NCBI RefSeq assembly: GCF_000718985.1 | Contig: NZ_JODL01000004.1 | Span: forward strand, 124,001 to 188,000 | DNA: 64,000 nucleotides | Reading direction: 5' to 3' | Source: Streptomyces megasporus | GTDB taxonomy: Bacteria; Actinomycetota; Actinomycetes; Streptomycetales; Streptomycetaceae | Part shown: piece after piece, positions 46,091 to 54,720 of the stretch | Position numbering within the stretch: position 1 is the stretch's first letter | Layout: each line of letters begins with the position of its first letter | Position numbers and translations under genes: made by a program | Notes under the pieces: generated by a model | What the model was told of the DNA's origin: nothing | What the model saw: the letters and a program-made list of their open reading frames with translations, nothing else | Databases searched by the model: none

Positions 46091-46576
46091 GTGCGACGTG
46101 TGAGACATGCCCTGTTCCTGGCCGGGGCGACCCTGACCCTGGTCTCGGGGGCCTCGGGCTGCGTGACGGTGGCAGGCGACCCGCCGGCGGGGACGGACCT
46201 CCCGCCGTCCCCCTCCGCCGACCCCGCGCCACCGGACCGGGAGGGGCGGCCACGGCACACTCCGGGCCCGGCGCGGGAAACCCTGGCGCGGGCGCCGAGC
46301 GAGACGGCCCGCCCCTCGGCGCCGGGCACCGCTCCCACGCGGCACGCCCCGCCGCCCGCCGGTGCCCGGAGCGCCCCACCGTCCGCCCGTCCGGCACCGG
46401 AGCGACCGCGTCGTCCACCGCGCGAGCGCGCCCCCTCCTCCGACCGGTCCGGGCTCGTCCCCGGAGGCGTTCCCGCCTGGCCCGGAACCGACGTGTGCGG
46501 GCTCGGCGAGACGTACGGCGGCTGGGACCCGGGCAGCGCGCAGGCGCGGGCCTGCAGGGAGGTCTACGGCGACTGA
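46091..46576 (+). CDS. Proline-rich exported lipoprotein, hypothetical
   Basis: A 161-residue protein. A basic start and hydrophobic core lead to a lipobox-like ASGC at about residue 20, so it is probably a lipoprotein. The next ~100 residues are dominated by Pro, Ala, Arg and Ser and look disordered, as in a cell-wall-spanning linker. The last 30 residues (VCGLGETYGGWDPGSAQARA, then CREVYGD) are folded-looking with two Cys and seem to be the conserved part. GTG 46091 is chosen for the signal peptide; other GTGs lie close by. It overlaps the convergent gene by 13 bases. Confidence 0.7.
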   Translation: MRRVRHALFLAGATLTLVSGASGCVTVAGDPPAGTDLPPSPSADPAPPDREGRPRHTPGPARETLARAPSETARPSAPGTAPTRHAPPPAGARSAPPSARPAPERPRRPPRERAPSSDRSGLVPGGVPAWPGTDVCGLGETYGGWDPGSAQARACREVYGD

Positions 46577-47097
46577 CCGCCGGCGTCCGCGCCCCCGAGG
46601 CCGTCCGGGGCCGCCAGCCGTGCCTCCAGCCTGTCGATGGCGGCCTTGACGTCCACGCCGTACGCGTCGTCCGGCAACTCCGCCACCGCCCTCCTGGCGC
46701 GGGCCAGTTCGCGCCGGGCGGCGTCCGGGTCGCCGAGTCCGGCGTGGTCGGCCGCCAGACGCAGGTGCAGCGAGGGGTACAGGGAGCGCGCGGCCGACCG
46801 GTGCTCCTCCCCCGCCGCCCCGTCCCCGGTGAGCGCCTCGGCGGCGGCCAGCGCCCGCAGGTCCCACTCCAGGGCGGCGCCGGGATCGTCCTGGGTGGCG
46901 GCGAGGTAGTGGGCGACGGCGCAGCGGTGGAAGGGATCGCCCGCCTCGGCCGTCTCCTCCCACAGCAGCGCCAGTCGGTTGCGCGCCTCTTCCCGGTCCC
47001 CGCCCCGGTGCAGCATGACCGCCTGGCCGATCCGCACCGACACCGGGTCGTTCGACGTGCCCCCCGCCTCCTCCATCCCCTGCCACTGCTCCGCCAC
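46564..47097 (-). CDS. TPR-like alpha-helical protein, hypothetical
   Basis: A 177-residue soluble protein made of helical hairpins, with repeats that resemble tetratricopeptide units (for example VRIGQAVMLHRGGDREEARN, then HLRLAADHAGLGDPDAARRE). It probably mediates protein contacts. GTG 47097 has AGGAG upstream. No enzyme motif is present. It is upstream of nothing on its own strand and convergent with the lipoprotein gene; no operon partner is clear. Confidence 0.78.
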   Translation of the reverse strand: MAEQWQGMEEAGGTSNDPVSVRIGQAVMLHRGGDREEARNRLALLWEETAEAGDPFHRCAVAHYLAATQDDPGAALEWDLRALAAAEALTGDGAAGEEHRSAARSLYPSLHLRLAADHAGLGDPDAARRELARARRAVAELPDDAYGVDVKAAIDRLEARLAAPDGLGGADAGGQSP

Positions 47098-47163
47098 GGG
47101 CTCTCCTGTGTGTCGTGCCGCCGGTGCCGCTCCGACGCTAATCGGCGCGGGCGGCCGAGGGGA

Positions 47164-48204
47164 TCAGGCTCCGGCGGCGGCGTCCCGCCCGTACCGCCGT
47201 GCCAGTGTCCCCACCGTCTCCGCCACCGCCGCGCGCAGTTCGGCGGGGCCGAGCACCTCGGCCTCCGCACCGAGCCGGAGCAGGTCGCCCACCGCCATGG
47301 CGGTGCTCTCCACCGGGAGGACCACCCGCACCCACCCCTCCTCGTCCGGCTCGCCCGCTTCCCGCGCCGCCCGTGCGCCCACCGCGCCGAACCACACGGG
47401 CAGCAGTCGCAGGGCGCGCGGTGAGACGCGCAGGTGCGCCTCGCCGTGCCAACGGCCGGCCTCCAGACGGCGGGAGACCCCGGCCCAGTGGGCGGCGAGG
47501 TCGAAGTCCGCGGGCCGCTCGAAGCGTTCGCCGGTGACGTCGAGATCGAGGATGCGCGAGACCCGGTAGGTGCGCATGCTCCTCGCGGAATCCCCGTCGG
47601 GCTCCGCCGGGCCGTGCTCGGGGCCGTCCTCGGTGCCCTCTCCCGAGCGCGCGACCAGGTACCGGATGCCGCCCTTGAGGACGAGGCCGAGCGGGTGCAG
47701 CTCGCGGCGCACCTCGCCGCGCAGGCGGCGGTAGCGGACGCGCAGCGCCCACTGCTCCCAGACGGCCTCGGCGACGCGGGCCAGGTGCGGCACGGGATCG
47801 ACGTCCCGGAACCACGCGGGGGCGTCGAGGTGGAAGCGCTCCTGGACACGGTGGGTGCGCTCGGCCGGTCGTGCGGGGAGCGCGGCGCGCAACTTGAGCC
47901 GGGCGGTGGCCAGTTCGGCGCCCAGTCCCAGCTCGGCCGCGGCGGCGGGCATGCCGGCGAGCCAGAGGGAGTCGGCCTCCTCCCCGGTGAGCCCGGTCAG
48001 ACGGGTGCGGTAGCCCTCCAGCAGGCGGTAGCCGCCGTCCGGCCCCCGGTCGGCGTAGACGGGCACACCGGCGGAGGCGAGCGCCTCGGCGTCGCGGTAG
48101 ACGGTGCGGATCGAGACCTCAGGCTCGGCGGCGAGTTCGGACGCGTTCATCCGGCCCCGGCTCTGGAGCAGGAGCAGCATCCGCAGAAGGCGGTCGGCGC
48201 GCAT
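47164..48204 (-). CDS. YafY/WYL-domain transcriptional regulator
   Basis: A 346-residue regulator. The N-terminal DeoR-like winged helix-turn-helix covers residues 1-60 (RADRLLRMLLLLQSRGRMNA, VSIRTVYRDAEALASAGVPV). The WYL domain covers ~140-215 (WALRVRYRR), followed by a WCX-type C-terminal domain. Such proteins bind a ligand or nucleic acid through WYL. The ATG at 48204 has no clear ribosome binding site. A 35-bp inverted repeat begins 14 bases upstream and is the likely operator shared with the divergent DUF3224 gene. Confidence 0.9.
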   Translation of the reverse strand: MRADRLLRMLLLLQSRGRMNASELAAEPEVSIRTVYRDAEALASAGVPVYADRGPDGGYRLLEGYRTRLTGLTGEEADSLWLAGMPAAAAELGLGAELATARLKLRAALPARPAERTHRVQERFHLDAPAWFRDVDPVPHLARVAEAVWEQWALRVRYRRLRGEVRRELHPLGLVLKGGIRYLVARSGEGTEDGPEHGPAEPDGDSARSMRTYRVSRILDLDVTGERFERPADFDLAAHWAGVSRRLEAGRWHGEAHLRVSPRALRLLPVWFGAVGARAAREAGEPDEEGWVRVVLPVESTAMAVGDLLRLGAEAEVLGPAELRAAVAETVGTLARRYGRDAAAGA

Positions 48205-48217
48205 GGCGCCAGTCTGC

Positions 48218-48252
48218 CCGCCGTACCTGACAGGAGGTGTCAGGTACGGCGG
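48218..48252. promoter_or_regulatory. 35-bp inverted repeat, probable operator of the WYL regulator
   Basis: Perfect 15-bp arms CCGCCGTACCTGACA and TGTCAGGTACGGCGG around a 5-base GGAGG centre, in the divergent region. Position and symmetry fit an operator; the same sequence could also fold as a hairpin in either leader. Confidence 0.8.
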
Positions 48253-48306
48253 CGACAGTGGTGACGTCCGGCGCGGGAAGGCCCGCGCCCCGGCCGAGAG
48301 GGTTCC

Positions 48307-48723
48307 ATGAGCACGCACACCACCGGCAGCTTCACCTTCGCCGACTGGCAGGAGACCGTCCTCGCCGAGACCGAGGGCGGTCCGAAGGTGGCCAGGGCCA
48401 CCGTCGTCAACCGCTTCACGGGTGGCATCGAGGCCGAGGGGACACTGTGCGCGTACACCATCGCCTACACCACCGGCGATCCACGGTCGACCGGGAGCTT
48501 CACCGGTCACGAGCTGATCACCGGCACCGTCGACGGCCGCAAGGGCAGCTTCGTCCTCGCCGAGCGCGGCACCTTCGACGAGGAGTGGACCACGCGCTGC
48601 GCCTTCGAGGTGGTGCCCGGCTCCGGCACCGGGGAGTTGGCCGGGCTGTGGGGGACGGGCGGCTTCACCGCGGTGCACGGCGAGCCGTCCGTCGCGTACA
48701 CCTTCGACCACGCGCTGGACTGA
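48307..48723 (+). CDS. DUF3224 domain protein
   Basis: A 138-residue small beta-barrel-like protein of the DUF3224 family. It begins TTGSFTFADWQETVL and has repeated strand motifs such as IEAEGTLCAYTIAY, GSFTGHELITGTVDGRKGSF and GLWGTGGFTA. No catalytic residues are apparent; the family may bind small lipophilic molecules. GAGAGGG precedes the ATG. It is divergent from the WYL regulator and is the likely target of that protein. Confidence 0.87.
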   Translation: MSTHTTGSFTFADWQETVLAETEGGPKVARATVVNRFTGGIEAEGTLCAYTIAYTTGDPRSTGSFTGHELITGTVDGRKGSFVLAERGTFDEEWTTRCAFEVVPGSGTGELAGLWGTGGFTAVHGEPSVAYTFDHALD

Positions 48724-48732
48724 CGTGGGCCA

Positions 48733-48757
48733 GGCCCCGTGTGCGCCGCACGGGGCC
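48733..48757. terminator. Bidirectional hairpin between DUF3224 and ung
   Basis: Perfect 9-bp arms GGCCCCGTG/CACGGGGCC with a 7-base loop in a 40-base gap between convergent genes. Confidence 0.7.
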
Positions 48758-48763
48758 CGACGG

Positions 48764-49444
48764 TCACTTCCCCAGGTCGGGAATGCACCAGTCGATCGGG
48801 GTGTGCCCCTGCGCCGCGATCGCCTCGTTGATCTGGGTGAAGGGACGGGAGCCGAAGAACTTCTTCGCGGACAGCGGGGAGGGGTGGGCGCCCTGCACCA
48901 CCGCGTGCCGCTCGGTGTCGATCAGCGCGAGCTTCTTCCTCGCGTGGGCGCCCCACAGCACGAAGACGGCCGGGTCGGGCCGGGCGTCGACGGCGCGGAT
49001 CACCGCGTCCGTGAACTTCTCCCAGCCCTTGCCCTTGTGGGAGTTGGGCTCGCCCTCCCGGACCGTCAGGACCGTGTTGAGCAGCAGCACACCCTGCTCC
49101 GCCCACGGCATCAGGTAGCCGTTGTCGGGGATCGGGCAGCCCAGCTCCGCCTGCATCTCCTTGTAGATGTTCCGCAGGGACGGCGGGATCCGCACGCCCG
49201 GCCGCACCGAGAACGCCAGCCCGTGCCCCTGCCCCTGGCCGTGGTAGGGGTCCTGACCGATGACCACCACCTTGACCCGCTCGTAGGGGGTGGCGTCCAG
49301 CGCCGCGAAGACCTCCTCACGGGGCGGGTAGACCGGCCCGCGCGCCCGTTCCGCCTCGACGAACTCGACGAGCTCCTCGAAGTACGGCTTCTTCAGCTCG
49401 TCGCCGAGTACGCCCTGCCAGGAATCGGGCAGCATGCCGTTCAC
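48764..49444 (-). CDS. ung: Uracil-DNA glycosylase
   Basis: A 226-residue family-1 uracil-DNA glycosylase that removes uracil from DNA in base excision repair. The catalytic loop is GQDPYHGQGQGHGLAFSV (Asp65). LLLNTVLTVREG, FVLWGAHARKK and the DNA-intercalating HPSPLS are all present. I chose GTG 49444 because GGAGG lies 9 bases upstream; the longer TTG start at 49453 would sit directly against that ribosome binding site. The active site looks intact. Confidence 0.96.
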   Translation of the reverse strand: MNGMLPDSWQGVLGDELKKPYFEELVEFVEAERARGPVYPPREEVFAALDATPYERVKVVVIGQDPYHGQGQGHGLAFSVRPGVRIPPSLRNIYKEMQAELGCPIPDNGYLMPWAEQGVLLLNTVLTVREGEPNSHKGKGWEKFTDAVIRAVDARPDPAVFVLWGAHARKKLALIDTERHAVVQGAHPSPLSAKKFFGSRPFTQINEAIAAQGHTPIDWCIPDLGK

Positions 49445-49533
49445 GTGAGACAACCTCCGGTCGTGGTTCCGCGTTGCGCCTCAGAACCTACCGGTGACCA
49501 CCGACAACGAAGCACCGGCGACGAGGCGGAGCG

Positions 49534-51114
49534 TCACCAGCTCTCCTTGCGGGAGAGCTCCCACAGCCTCATGATCGTCGAGGAGTCGATGCACCACTCC
49601 ACGCCGGCGATGTCGTCGTGCGCGGCGATGTAGAGCTTGCCCTGCCACAGGGGCAGCAGTCGGGCGTCCTCGGCCAGGATCTCCTGCGCCTTGGCGAAGG
49701 TCTCGCCGGCCGCGCCGCGGTCGCTCTCCTTGCGGGAGCGGGGCAGCAGCGTGCCGGTCAGGGCGCTGTCCTCGTACGGGGCGCCGAGGGCGTTCTCCTT
49801 GCCGACGAACGGCGAGATGTAGTTGTCCGCGTCCGGGAAGTCCGGGAACCAACCACGGCCGAACACCGGGTACTTGCCACTCGCGATCCCCTTCTGGAAC
49901 TCGCGCCACTCACGGCCTTCCAAGGTGACCTCGAACAGCCCCGACGCCTCGAGCTGCCGCTTGATCTCGGCGAACTCCTCGGCGGTGGTGGTCCCGTAAC
50001 GGTCGGTGGTGTACCAGAGGGTCAGGCGGACCTTGTCGGTGATCCCGGCCTCGGCCAGCGTGGCCTTGGCCTTCTTCACGTCGGGGTCGCCGTACTCCTC
50101 GTAAAAGGCGCTGACGTGCCCGGTGATCCCGCCGGGGACCATGGAGTACAGCGGGGCGGCGGTGCGCTGGTAGACGTTGCGGACCAGGGCCTTGCGGTCG
50201 ATGATCTGGGCCACGGCCCGGCGGATGGCCGGGTCGGCGACCTCCTCGTGCTCCGGGTTGAACACCAGGTAGCGGATCTCGGTGCCGTAGACCTCGTTGA
50301 GCTTGACGCCCGGGTAGTCGGTGCGGTTCTTGTCGAAGTCGGTGATCTGCTCGGGCGTCAGGCCGCGGTAGGTCAGGTCGAGGTCGCCGTCCTTGAACGC
50401 GTCGGCCATCTTCTCCGAGTCACCGAAGTACCGGACGGTGACGGCGTCGTTCTTGACGTCGGCGGCGCCGTTGTACTTCTCGTTCCGGATCAGGTCGACC
50501 TTCTCGCCGTCCTTGTACTCCTTGATGCGGTACGGTCCGGAGCCGCTGATCTCCTTCGAGGTCAGCAACCGGTCGGCCGGGTAGACGGCGGGGTCGACCA
50601 GGGAGGCGGCGGGGGTGGCGAGCACCAGCGGGAAGGTGGCGTCCGGCCGCTTGAGGTGGAAGATGACCGTCCGCTCGCCCGAGGTCTCTATTCGGTCGAT
50701 GCTCTGCAGCAGTTGGGCGGGGCCGGTGTCCGCCTTGATGGCCAGGGTCCGCTCGAAGGAGTACTTCACCGCGTCGGCGTCCAGCGGGTTGCCGTTGGAG
50801 AACGTCAGGTCCTTCTTCAGGACACAGCGGTAGACGCTGCTGACGGTGTCGGTGAAGCTGCACCGCTGGGCGGCGTCGGGCTCGGGGTTCCCGCTGGAGT
50901 TCGGGAAGTGCACCAGCGTCTGGTAGACGTTGCGGAACAGCTCCCAGGAGCCGTCCCAGGCGCCGGCCGGGTCCAGGACGCTGGGCGTGCTCGCGGTGCC
51001 GACCACGATGACGTCGTCGTTCTCGCCTTCCCCGACCAGCGAACCGCATCCGGCGAGCAGGCTCGCCGTCACCACCACGGCCGCTCCTTTCAGGGGTTTG
51101 TCCTGGCTGAACAC
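49534..51114 (-). CDS. Peptide/oligopeptide-binding lipoprotein (SBP family 5)
   Basis: A 526-residue substrate-binding lipoprotein of ABC importers. The lipobox LLAGC ends near residue 23. The mature part has the family features LTFSNGNPLDADAVKYSFER, ISGSGPYRIKEYKDGE and the C-terminal GRGWFPDFPDADNY. GTG 51114 has GAGGAG 7 bases upstream. No permease or ATPase gene is adjacent, so it must use a transporter encoded elsewhere or serve as a signal-peptide sensor. It binds peptides or similar ligands by family analogy. Confidence 0.9.
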   Translation of the reverse strand: MFSQDKPLKGAAVVVTASLLAGCGSLVGEGENDDVIVVGTASTPSVLDPAGAWDGSWELFRNVYQTLVHFPNSSGNPEPDAAQRCSFTDTVSSVYRCVLKKDLTFSNGNPLDADAVKYSFERTLAIKADTGPAQLLQSIDRIETSGERTVIFHLKRPDATFPLVLATPAASLVDPAVYPADRLLTSKEISGSGPYRIKEYKDGEKVDLIRNEKYNGAADVKNDAVTVRYFGDSEKMADAFKDGDLDLTYRGLTPEQITDFDKNRTDYPGVKLNEVYGTEIRYLVFNPEHEEVADPAIRRAVAQIIDRKALVRNVYQRTAAPLYSMVPGGITGHVSAFYEEYGDPDVKKAKATLAEAGITDKVRLTLWYTTDRYGTTTAEEFAEIKRQLEASGLFEVTLEGREWREFQKGIASGKYPVFGRGWFPDFPDADNYISPFVGKENALGAPYEDSALTGTLLPRSRKESDRGAAGETFAKAQEILAEDARLLPLWQGKLYIAAHDDIAGVEWCIDSSTIMRLWELSRKESW

Positions 51115-51529
51115 TTGTACGCTCCTCGGTCGGCGATGCCACTACTGCCTGGGGGTGCTGTGGGGGGAGTTCCATCGGCCGACGGGGCGGAGCATGGGCC
51201 GCGGTGCGCATGCCACCGCACGTGCGGCAGAACTTCGACTGGCCTGTCGTGCCGACGACTTGGCAGACCTTACCGCAGCATATGACGGAGCTGACAGGCT
51301 CATGGAACGAGCAGGATCGAGGGGTTTTCGACGGCCGGGAAGCGGGTGCGCCGTTCCGCCCGGACAGACCGGACAGATCCGCGGTGACCGGCGGGAACCG
51401 GGGAGTGCGAACGCCCCGGCACCGGCCGCCCGTCCAGGGCGGTCCGGCACCGGGGCGGTGGCCGGGCCGGGCCCTCTCCCGGTCGCGTCGGACGCGGCCG
51501 GGAGAGGGCCGGGGGAGGCCCTTACGGGG
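51115..51529. other. Intergenic region upstream of the peptide-binding lipoprotein
   Basis: 415 bases without a gene. It should hold the promoter of the lipoprotein gene, but no strong consensus pair was found. The far end holds the hairpin at 51470-51510. Open frames on the plus strand here are antisense or random. Confidence 0.5.
51470..51510 (-). terminator. Large hairpin downstream of the fabG-type pair
   Basis: Perfect 13-bp arms GGCCCTCTCCCGG and its complement (51470-51482, 51498-51510). The 15-base loop itself holds a 6-bp stem (CGCGTC/GACGCG). It begins 20 bases after the stop of the minus-strand reductase gene. Confidence 0.75.
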
Positions 51530-52285
51530 TCACTCCACGCCGGCGTTGAGGAACATCCCGCCGTCGAGCACGAGGGTCTGGCCGGTGATCCAGCCGGAGG
51601 CGTCGGAGGTGAGGAAGGCCGCGGCTCCCCCGATGTCCTCGGGCACGCCGAGCCGTCCCATCGGGTAGCGCTTGACGACCTCCTCCTCGCGTCCTTCGTA
51701 GAGCGCGGCGGCGAACCTGGTCTTCACCACGGCCGGGGCGATGGCGTTGACCCGTACCCTCGGCGCCAGTTCGTGCGCGAGCTGGAGGGTGAGGTTGACC
51801 ATCGCGGCCTTGCTGATGCCGTAGGCGCCGATGAAGGGCGAGGCGGACAACCCGGCGACGGAGGCGATGTTGACGATGGTGCCGCCGTTCTCCTTCTGCC
51901 AGGCCGCCCAGGTCCGCTGGGCGAAGCCGAGCGCCGAGATCACGTTGGTCTCGAACACCTTGCGGGCGACGTCGAGGTCCACCTCGGCGATGGGCCCGAA
52001 GACCGGGTTGGTGCCGGCGTTGTTGACCAGGTGGTCGACGCGGCCGAACGCCTCCATGGTGCGCTCGACGGCCTCCGCTTGGTGGGCCTCGTCGTGCGCC
52101 TTGCCGGCGACGCCGATGGCCCGGTCCGAACCGAGCCGCTCGACGGCCTCCTTGAGCGCTTCCTCGTTGCGGCCGGTGATGCACACCCGGTCACCGCGGG
52201 CCACGAGCGCCTCGGCGACGCCGTAGCCGATGCCGCGGCTCGCCCCGGTGACGAGGGCGACCCTGCCGCTGTCCTGCTCTGCCAT
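51530..52285 (-). CDS. SDR family 3-oxoacyl-ACP reductase-like protein
   Basis: A 251-residue classical short-chain dehydrogenase. TGASRGIGYG (residues 14-23) binds NADP, NNAG near residue 88 is intact, and the catalytic Ser, Tyr and Lys are in NIASVAG and YGISK. The family usually reduces 3-ketoacyl or similar substrates. It lies 33 bases downstream of a second SDR gene on the same strand, and both share the promoter at 53139-53167. The exact substrate is unknown; FabG is a family label rather than a proven role. Confidence 0.88.
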   Translation of the reverse strand: MAEQDSGRVALVTGASRGIGYGVAEALVARGDRVCITGRNEEALKEAVERLGSDRAIGVAGKAHDEAHQAEAVERTMEAFGRVDHLVNNAGTNPVFGPIAEVDLDVARKVFETNVISALGFAQRTWAAWQKENGGTIVNIASVAGLSASPFIGAYGISKAAMVNLTLQLAHELAPRVRVNAIAPAVVKTRFAAALYEGREEEVVKRYPMGRLGVPEDIGGAAAFLTSDASGWITGQTLVLDGGMFLNAGVE

Positions 52286-52318
52286 ACCGTTTCCGTTCCT
52301 GGTGGGGTCGTCGAGCCG

Positions 52319-53080
52319 TCAGTCGAGCGGTCCGCCGGCCACGTACAGCACCTGGCCGGAGACGAAGCCCGCCTCCTCGCCGGTGAAGAAGGCGATGGCG
52401 TTCGCGATGTCCTCGGGGCGGCCGACGCGCTGGACGGGGATCTGCGAGGCGGCGGCCTTCTGGAAGTCCTCGAAGCCCATGCCGACGCGGGCGGCGGTGG
52501 CGGCGGTCATGTCGGTGGCGATGAAGCCGGGGGCGACGGCGTTGGCGGTGACGCCGAACTTGCCCAGTTCGATGGCGAGGGTCTTGGTGAAGCCCTGCAG
52601 CCCGGCCTTGGCGGCGGAGTAGTTGACCTGGCCCCGGTTGCCGAGCGCGGAGCTGGAGGAGAGGTTGACGATCCGGCCGAACCCGGCGTCGACCATGTGC
52701 TTCTGGCAGGCCCGGGACATCAGGAAGGCGCCGCGCAGGTGCACGTTCATGACCGTGTCCCAGTCGGATTCGCTCATCTTGAACAGCAGGTTGTCGCGGA
52801 GCACGCCGGCGTTGTTGACCAGGATGGTCGGCGCGCCCAGCTCCTCGGCGACCCGGGCGACGGCGGCCTCCACCTGCTCGGCGTCGGACACGTCGCAGCC
52901 GACGGCGAGCGCCGTGCCGCCCGCCGCGGTGATCTTCTCCACGGTGTCCTTGCAGGCCGCCTCGTCCAGGTCGAGTACGGCGACGGCCCGACCCTCGGCG
53001 GCCAGGCGGACGGCCGTGGCCGCGCCGATGCCCCGGGCTCCGCCCGTCACGATCGCCACACGCTGCTCGGTGGTGGACAT
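52319..53080 (-). CDS. fabG: 3-oxoacyl-ACP reductase FabG-like SDR
   Basis: A 253-residue classical SDR, closer to FabG than its neighbour. TGGARGIGAA is the cofactor loop, NNAGVLRDNLLFKM and NLSSSSALGNRGQVNYSAAK hold the Asn, Ser, Tyr and Lys of the active site, and GFIATDMT matches FabG. ATG 53080 has GAGGAG 7 bases upstream. It is the first gene of a two-gene unit. Housekeeping fatty-acid synthesis genes are not adjacent, so it is probably an accessory reductase. Confidence 0.9.
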   Translation of the reverse strand: MSTTEQRVAIVTGGARGIGAATAVRLAAEGRAVAVLDLDEAACKDTVEKITAAGGTALAVGCDVSDAEQVEAAVARVAEELGAPTILVNNAGVLRDNLLFKMSESDWDTVMNVHLRGAFLMSRACQKHMVDAGFGRIVNLSSSSALGNRGQVNYSAAKAGLQGFTKTLAIELGKFGVTANAVAPGFIATDMTAATAARVGMGFEDFQKAAASQIPVQRVGRPEDIANAIAFFTGEEAGFVSGQVLYVAGGPLD

Positions 53081-53138
53081 GCTGGTTCTCCTCGCGCTCG
53101 AATGGGTGAGCAACCGCTTAGTACCTCTGGTGGACGTG

Positions 53139-53167
53139 ACGCTAGAAGCACGGACACGCTCTGTCAA
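53139..53167 (-). promoter_or_regulatory. Consensus promoter of the fabG-type pair
   Basis: On the minus strand TTGACA (53162-53167), a 17-base spacer and TAGCGT (53139-53144) match the housekeeping sigma consensus. A long leader separates it from the start at 53080 and contains TACTAAGCGGTTGCTCA, which could be a TetR-type operator half. Confidence 0.8.
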
Positions 53168-53261
53168 CGCCCCGCAGCACGGGTGAGGCCGAACCCACTC
53201 CCGGACCCGCTTTCGAGCCCACTCCCGGGCCCGCTTTCGGGCTCGGCGTCCTCCCGGCGCC

Positions 53262-53657
53262 TCAGCGCACCAACACCTCCAGCAGCCGCTCCGCCTCCGC
53301 CTCGGGATCGGCGGTCAGACCGGTGTGCACCGGCCCCGGCTGGACGACGGTGGAGCGGGGCGCGACCAGCCAGCGGAAGCGCCGCCCGGCGTCGTCACCG
53401 GCGGCCTGCCCGGCGGCGTCCCCGCCCAGACACACGCACTCCACCGCGCGCAGGGCGGCGCGCACGCCCTCGACGTCGACGGTCGGGTCCAGGGCCCGCA
53501 GCCGCTCCTCGTCCAGGTGCGTCCGGGCCGCCACGAAGGACCGGGCACGGCAGTAGAGGACGATCCCGGCGTTGATCAGCTCACCGCGCTCGACGCGGGG
53601 GACGACCCGCAGGACGGCGTACTCGAAGACGTCGCGCCCGCCGAACTGCCCGCTCAC
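53262..53657 (-). CDS. DUF3037 protein
   Basis: A 131-residue protein of the DUF3037 family. The opening FEYAVLRVVPRVERGELINAG and IVLYCRARSFVAARTHLDEE are the conserved core. It starts at a GTG overlapping the stop of the HipA-like gene (GTGA), so they are translated together. DUF3037 and a HipA-like kinase are a recurrent pair. The function is unknown, but dependence on the kinase is likely. Confidence 0.88.
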   Translation of the reverse strand: MSGQFGGRDVFEYAVLRVVPRVERGELINAGIVLYCRARSFVAARTHLDEERLRALDPTVDVEGVRAALRAVECVCLGGDAAGQAAGDDAGRRFRWLVAPRSTVVQPGPVHTGLTADPEAEAERLLEVLVR

Positions 53658-54499
53658 CGTTCCCGCCCGCCCTTCTTCAGCCCGCTCACCGCGTCCGCCC
53701 AGTCCTTCAGCCAGCCGGGCGCCCTGGAGGGGCCGTCCTGGCTCGGGGCGCCGACGGTGATCCGCTCGTGGACGGTACCGGCCCGGGCCGCCAGCACCTC
53801 GACGTAGGCGCGGCGCAGCGCGTCCGGCGTGTCGAAGCCGGGCTCACCGTCCAGCCACTCGTCGGGGACGTCGGCCGCGCACTCGGTCAGCAGCTCCTCC
53901 GTCACGCGTGGCGCCAGGTCGGCGGCGGCCGCGGCGATGTCGGGGCCGACGGGGGCGAGGGCGTGGTCGGAGGCGTCGTACGGCTTGTCGGCCGCCTTGG
54001 CGGCGGTGGGCCAGTTGTGGTGCCAGATGAGGGTGGCCCCGTGGTCGATGAGCCACAGATCGCCGTGCCAGACGAGCATGTTGGGGTTGCGCCAGGACCG
54101 GTCGACGTTGTTCACCAGCGCGTCGAACCAGACCACACGCCCGGCCTCGACGGCGTCCACCCGGTAGGCGAGCGGGTCGAAGCCGATCGAGCCGGGCAGG
54201 AAGTCCATCCCCAGGTTCAGTCCACCGCTGGCCTTGAGCAGCTCCTGCACCTCCTGGTCGGGCTCGCCCAGGCCGATCACCGGGTCGAGCTGCATCCGCA
54301 CCAGGTCGGGCACGCGCAGACCGAGCCGCTGGGCCAGCCGTCCGCACAGCACCTCGGCCACCAGCGTCTTGCGGCCCTGTCCGGCGCCGGTGAACTTCAT
54401 GACGTAGGTGCCCAGGTCGTCGGCCTCGACGATCCCGGGCAGCGAACCACCCTCGCGCAGGGGTGTCACATAGCGCGTGGCGGTGACTTCGGGAAGCAT
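53654..54499 (-). CDS. HipA-like kinase
   Basis: A 281-residue protein with the HipA-like kinase fold. YVMKFTGAGQGRKTLVAEVL (residues ~32-51) includes the nucleotide-binding Lys. Later WFDALVNNVDRSWRNPNMLV and LWLIDHGATLIWHH carry the catalytic Asp/Asn and the metal-binding Asp (IDHG). It lacks the N-terminal domain of toxin HipA, and no HipB antitoxin is adjacent, so it is not a classical toxin. It has no ribosome binding site at its ATG, but TAGCCT lies 6 bases upstream and would suit a leaderless message. It is coupled to DUF3037. Confidence 0.87.
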   Translation of the reverse strand: MLPEVTATRYVTPLREGGSLPGIVEADDLGTYVMKFTGAGQGRKTLVAEVLCGRLAQRLGLRVPDLVRMQLDPVIGLGEPDQEVQELLKASGGLNLGMDFLPGSIGFDPLAYRVDAVEAGRVVWFDALVNNVDRSWRNPNMLVWHGDLWLIDHGATLIWHHNWPTAAKAADKPYDASDHALAPVGPDIAAAAADLAPRVTEELLTECAADVPDEWLDGEPGFDTPDALRRAYVEVLAARAGTVHERITVGAPSQDGPSRAPGWLKDWADAVSGLKKGGRER

Positions 54500-54578
54500 T
54501 TTCCCAGGCTATCCGAGGTGCCGACCTTACAATCCACGGTCGACTCCGGACACGTGCAAACCGGGAACTCCGCCGCGA

Positions 54579-54720
54579 TCAGCCCTGGGGAGAATCCGGG
54601 GAGTTTCGACCGGCGTGCGGATCCCCCTGCCTCCAGCATGATCGAGGCGTAGGTGTGCCGCAGCACGTGGAAGCCGTCCTTCGGCGCCCGCCCCGCCCAG
54701 GTGTTCGAATCCGGCCCGGG
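54579..54720 (-). pseudogene. Remnant of a tyrosine recombinase (integrase) C-terminus
   Basis: One frame reads DGFHVLRHTYASIMLEAGG, the HxLRHTxAS catalytic box of actinomycete integrases. Shortly after, another frame reads GRNSPDSPQG followed by a stop at 54579-54581; I recall this as the C-terminal tail of Streptomyces integrases. The ~70 residues that should join them, including the catalytic Tyr, are missing, and the frame is shifted. The N-terminal three quarters are also absent. This is a deletion scar of an integrative element, just outside the peptide cluster. Confidence 0.7.

Noticed and set aside
53101..53130. Possible TetR operator in the fabG leader (TACTAAGCGGTTGCTCA)
   Set aside because: Only an imperfect half-site can be seen; too weak to list as an operator.
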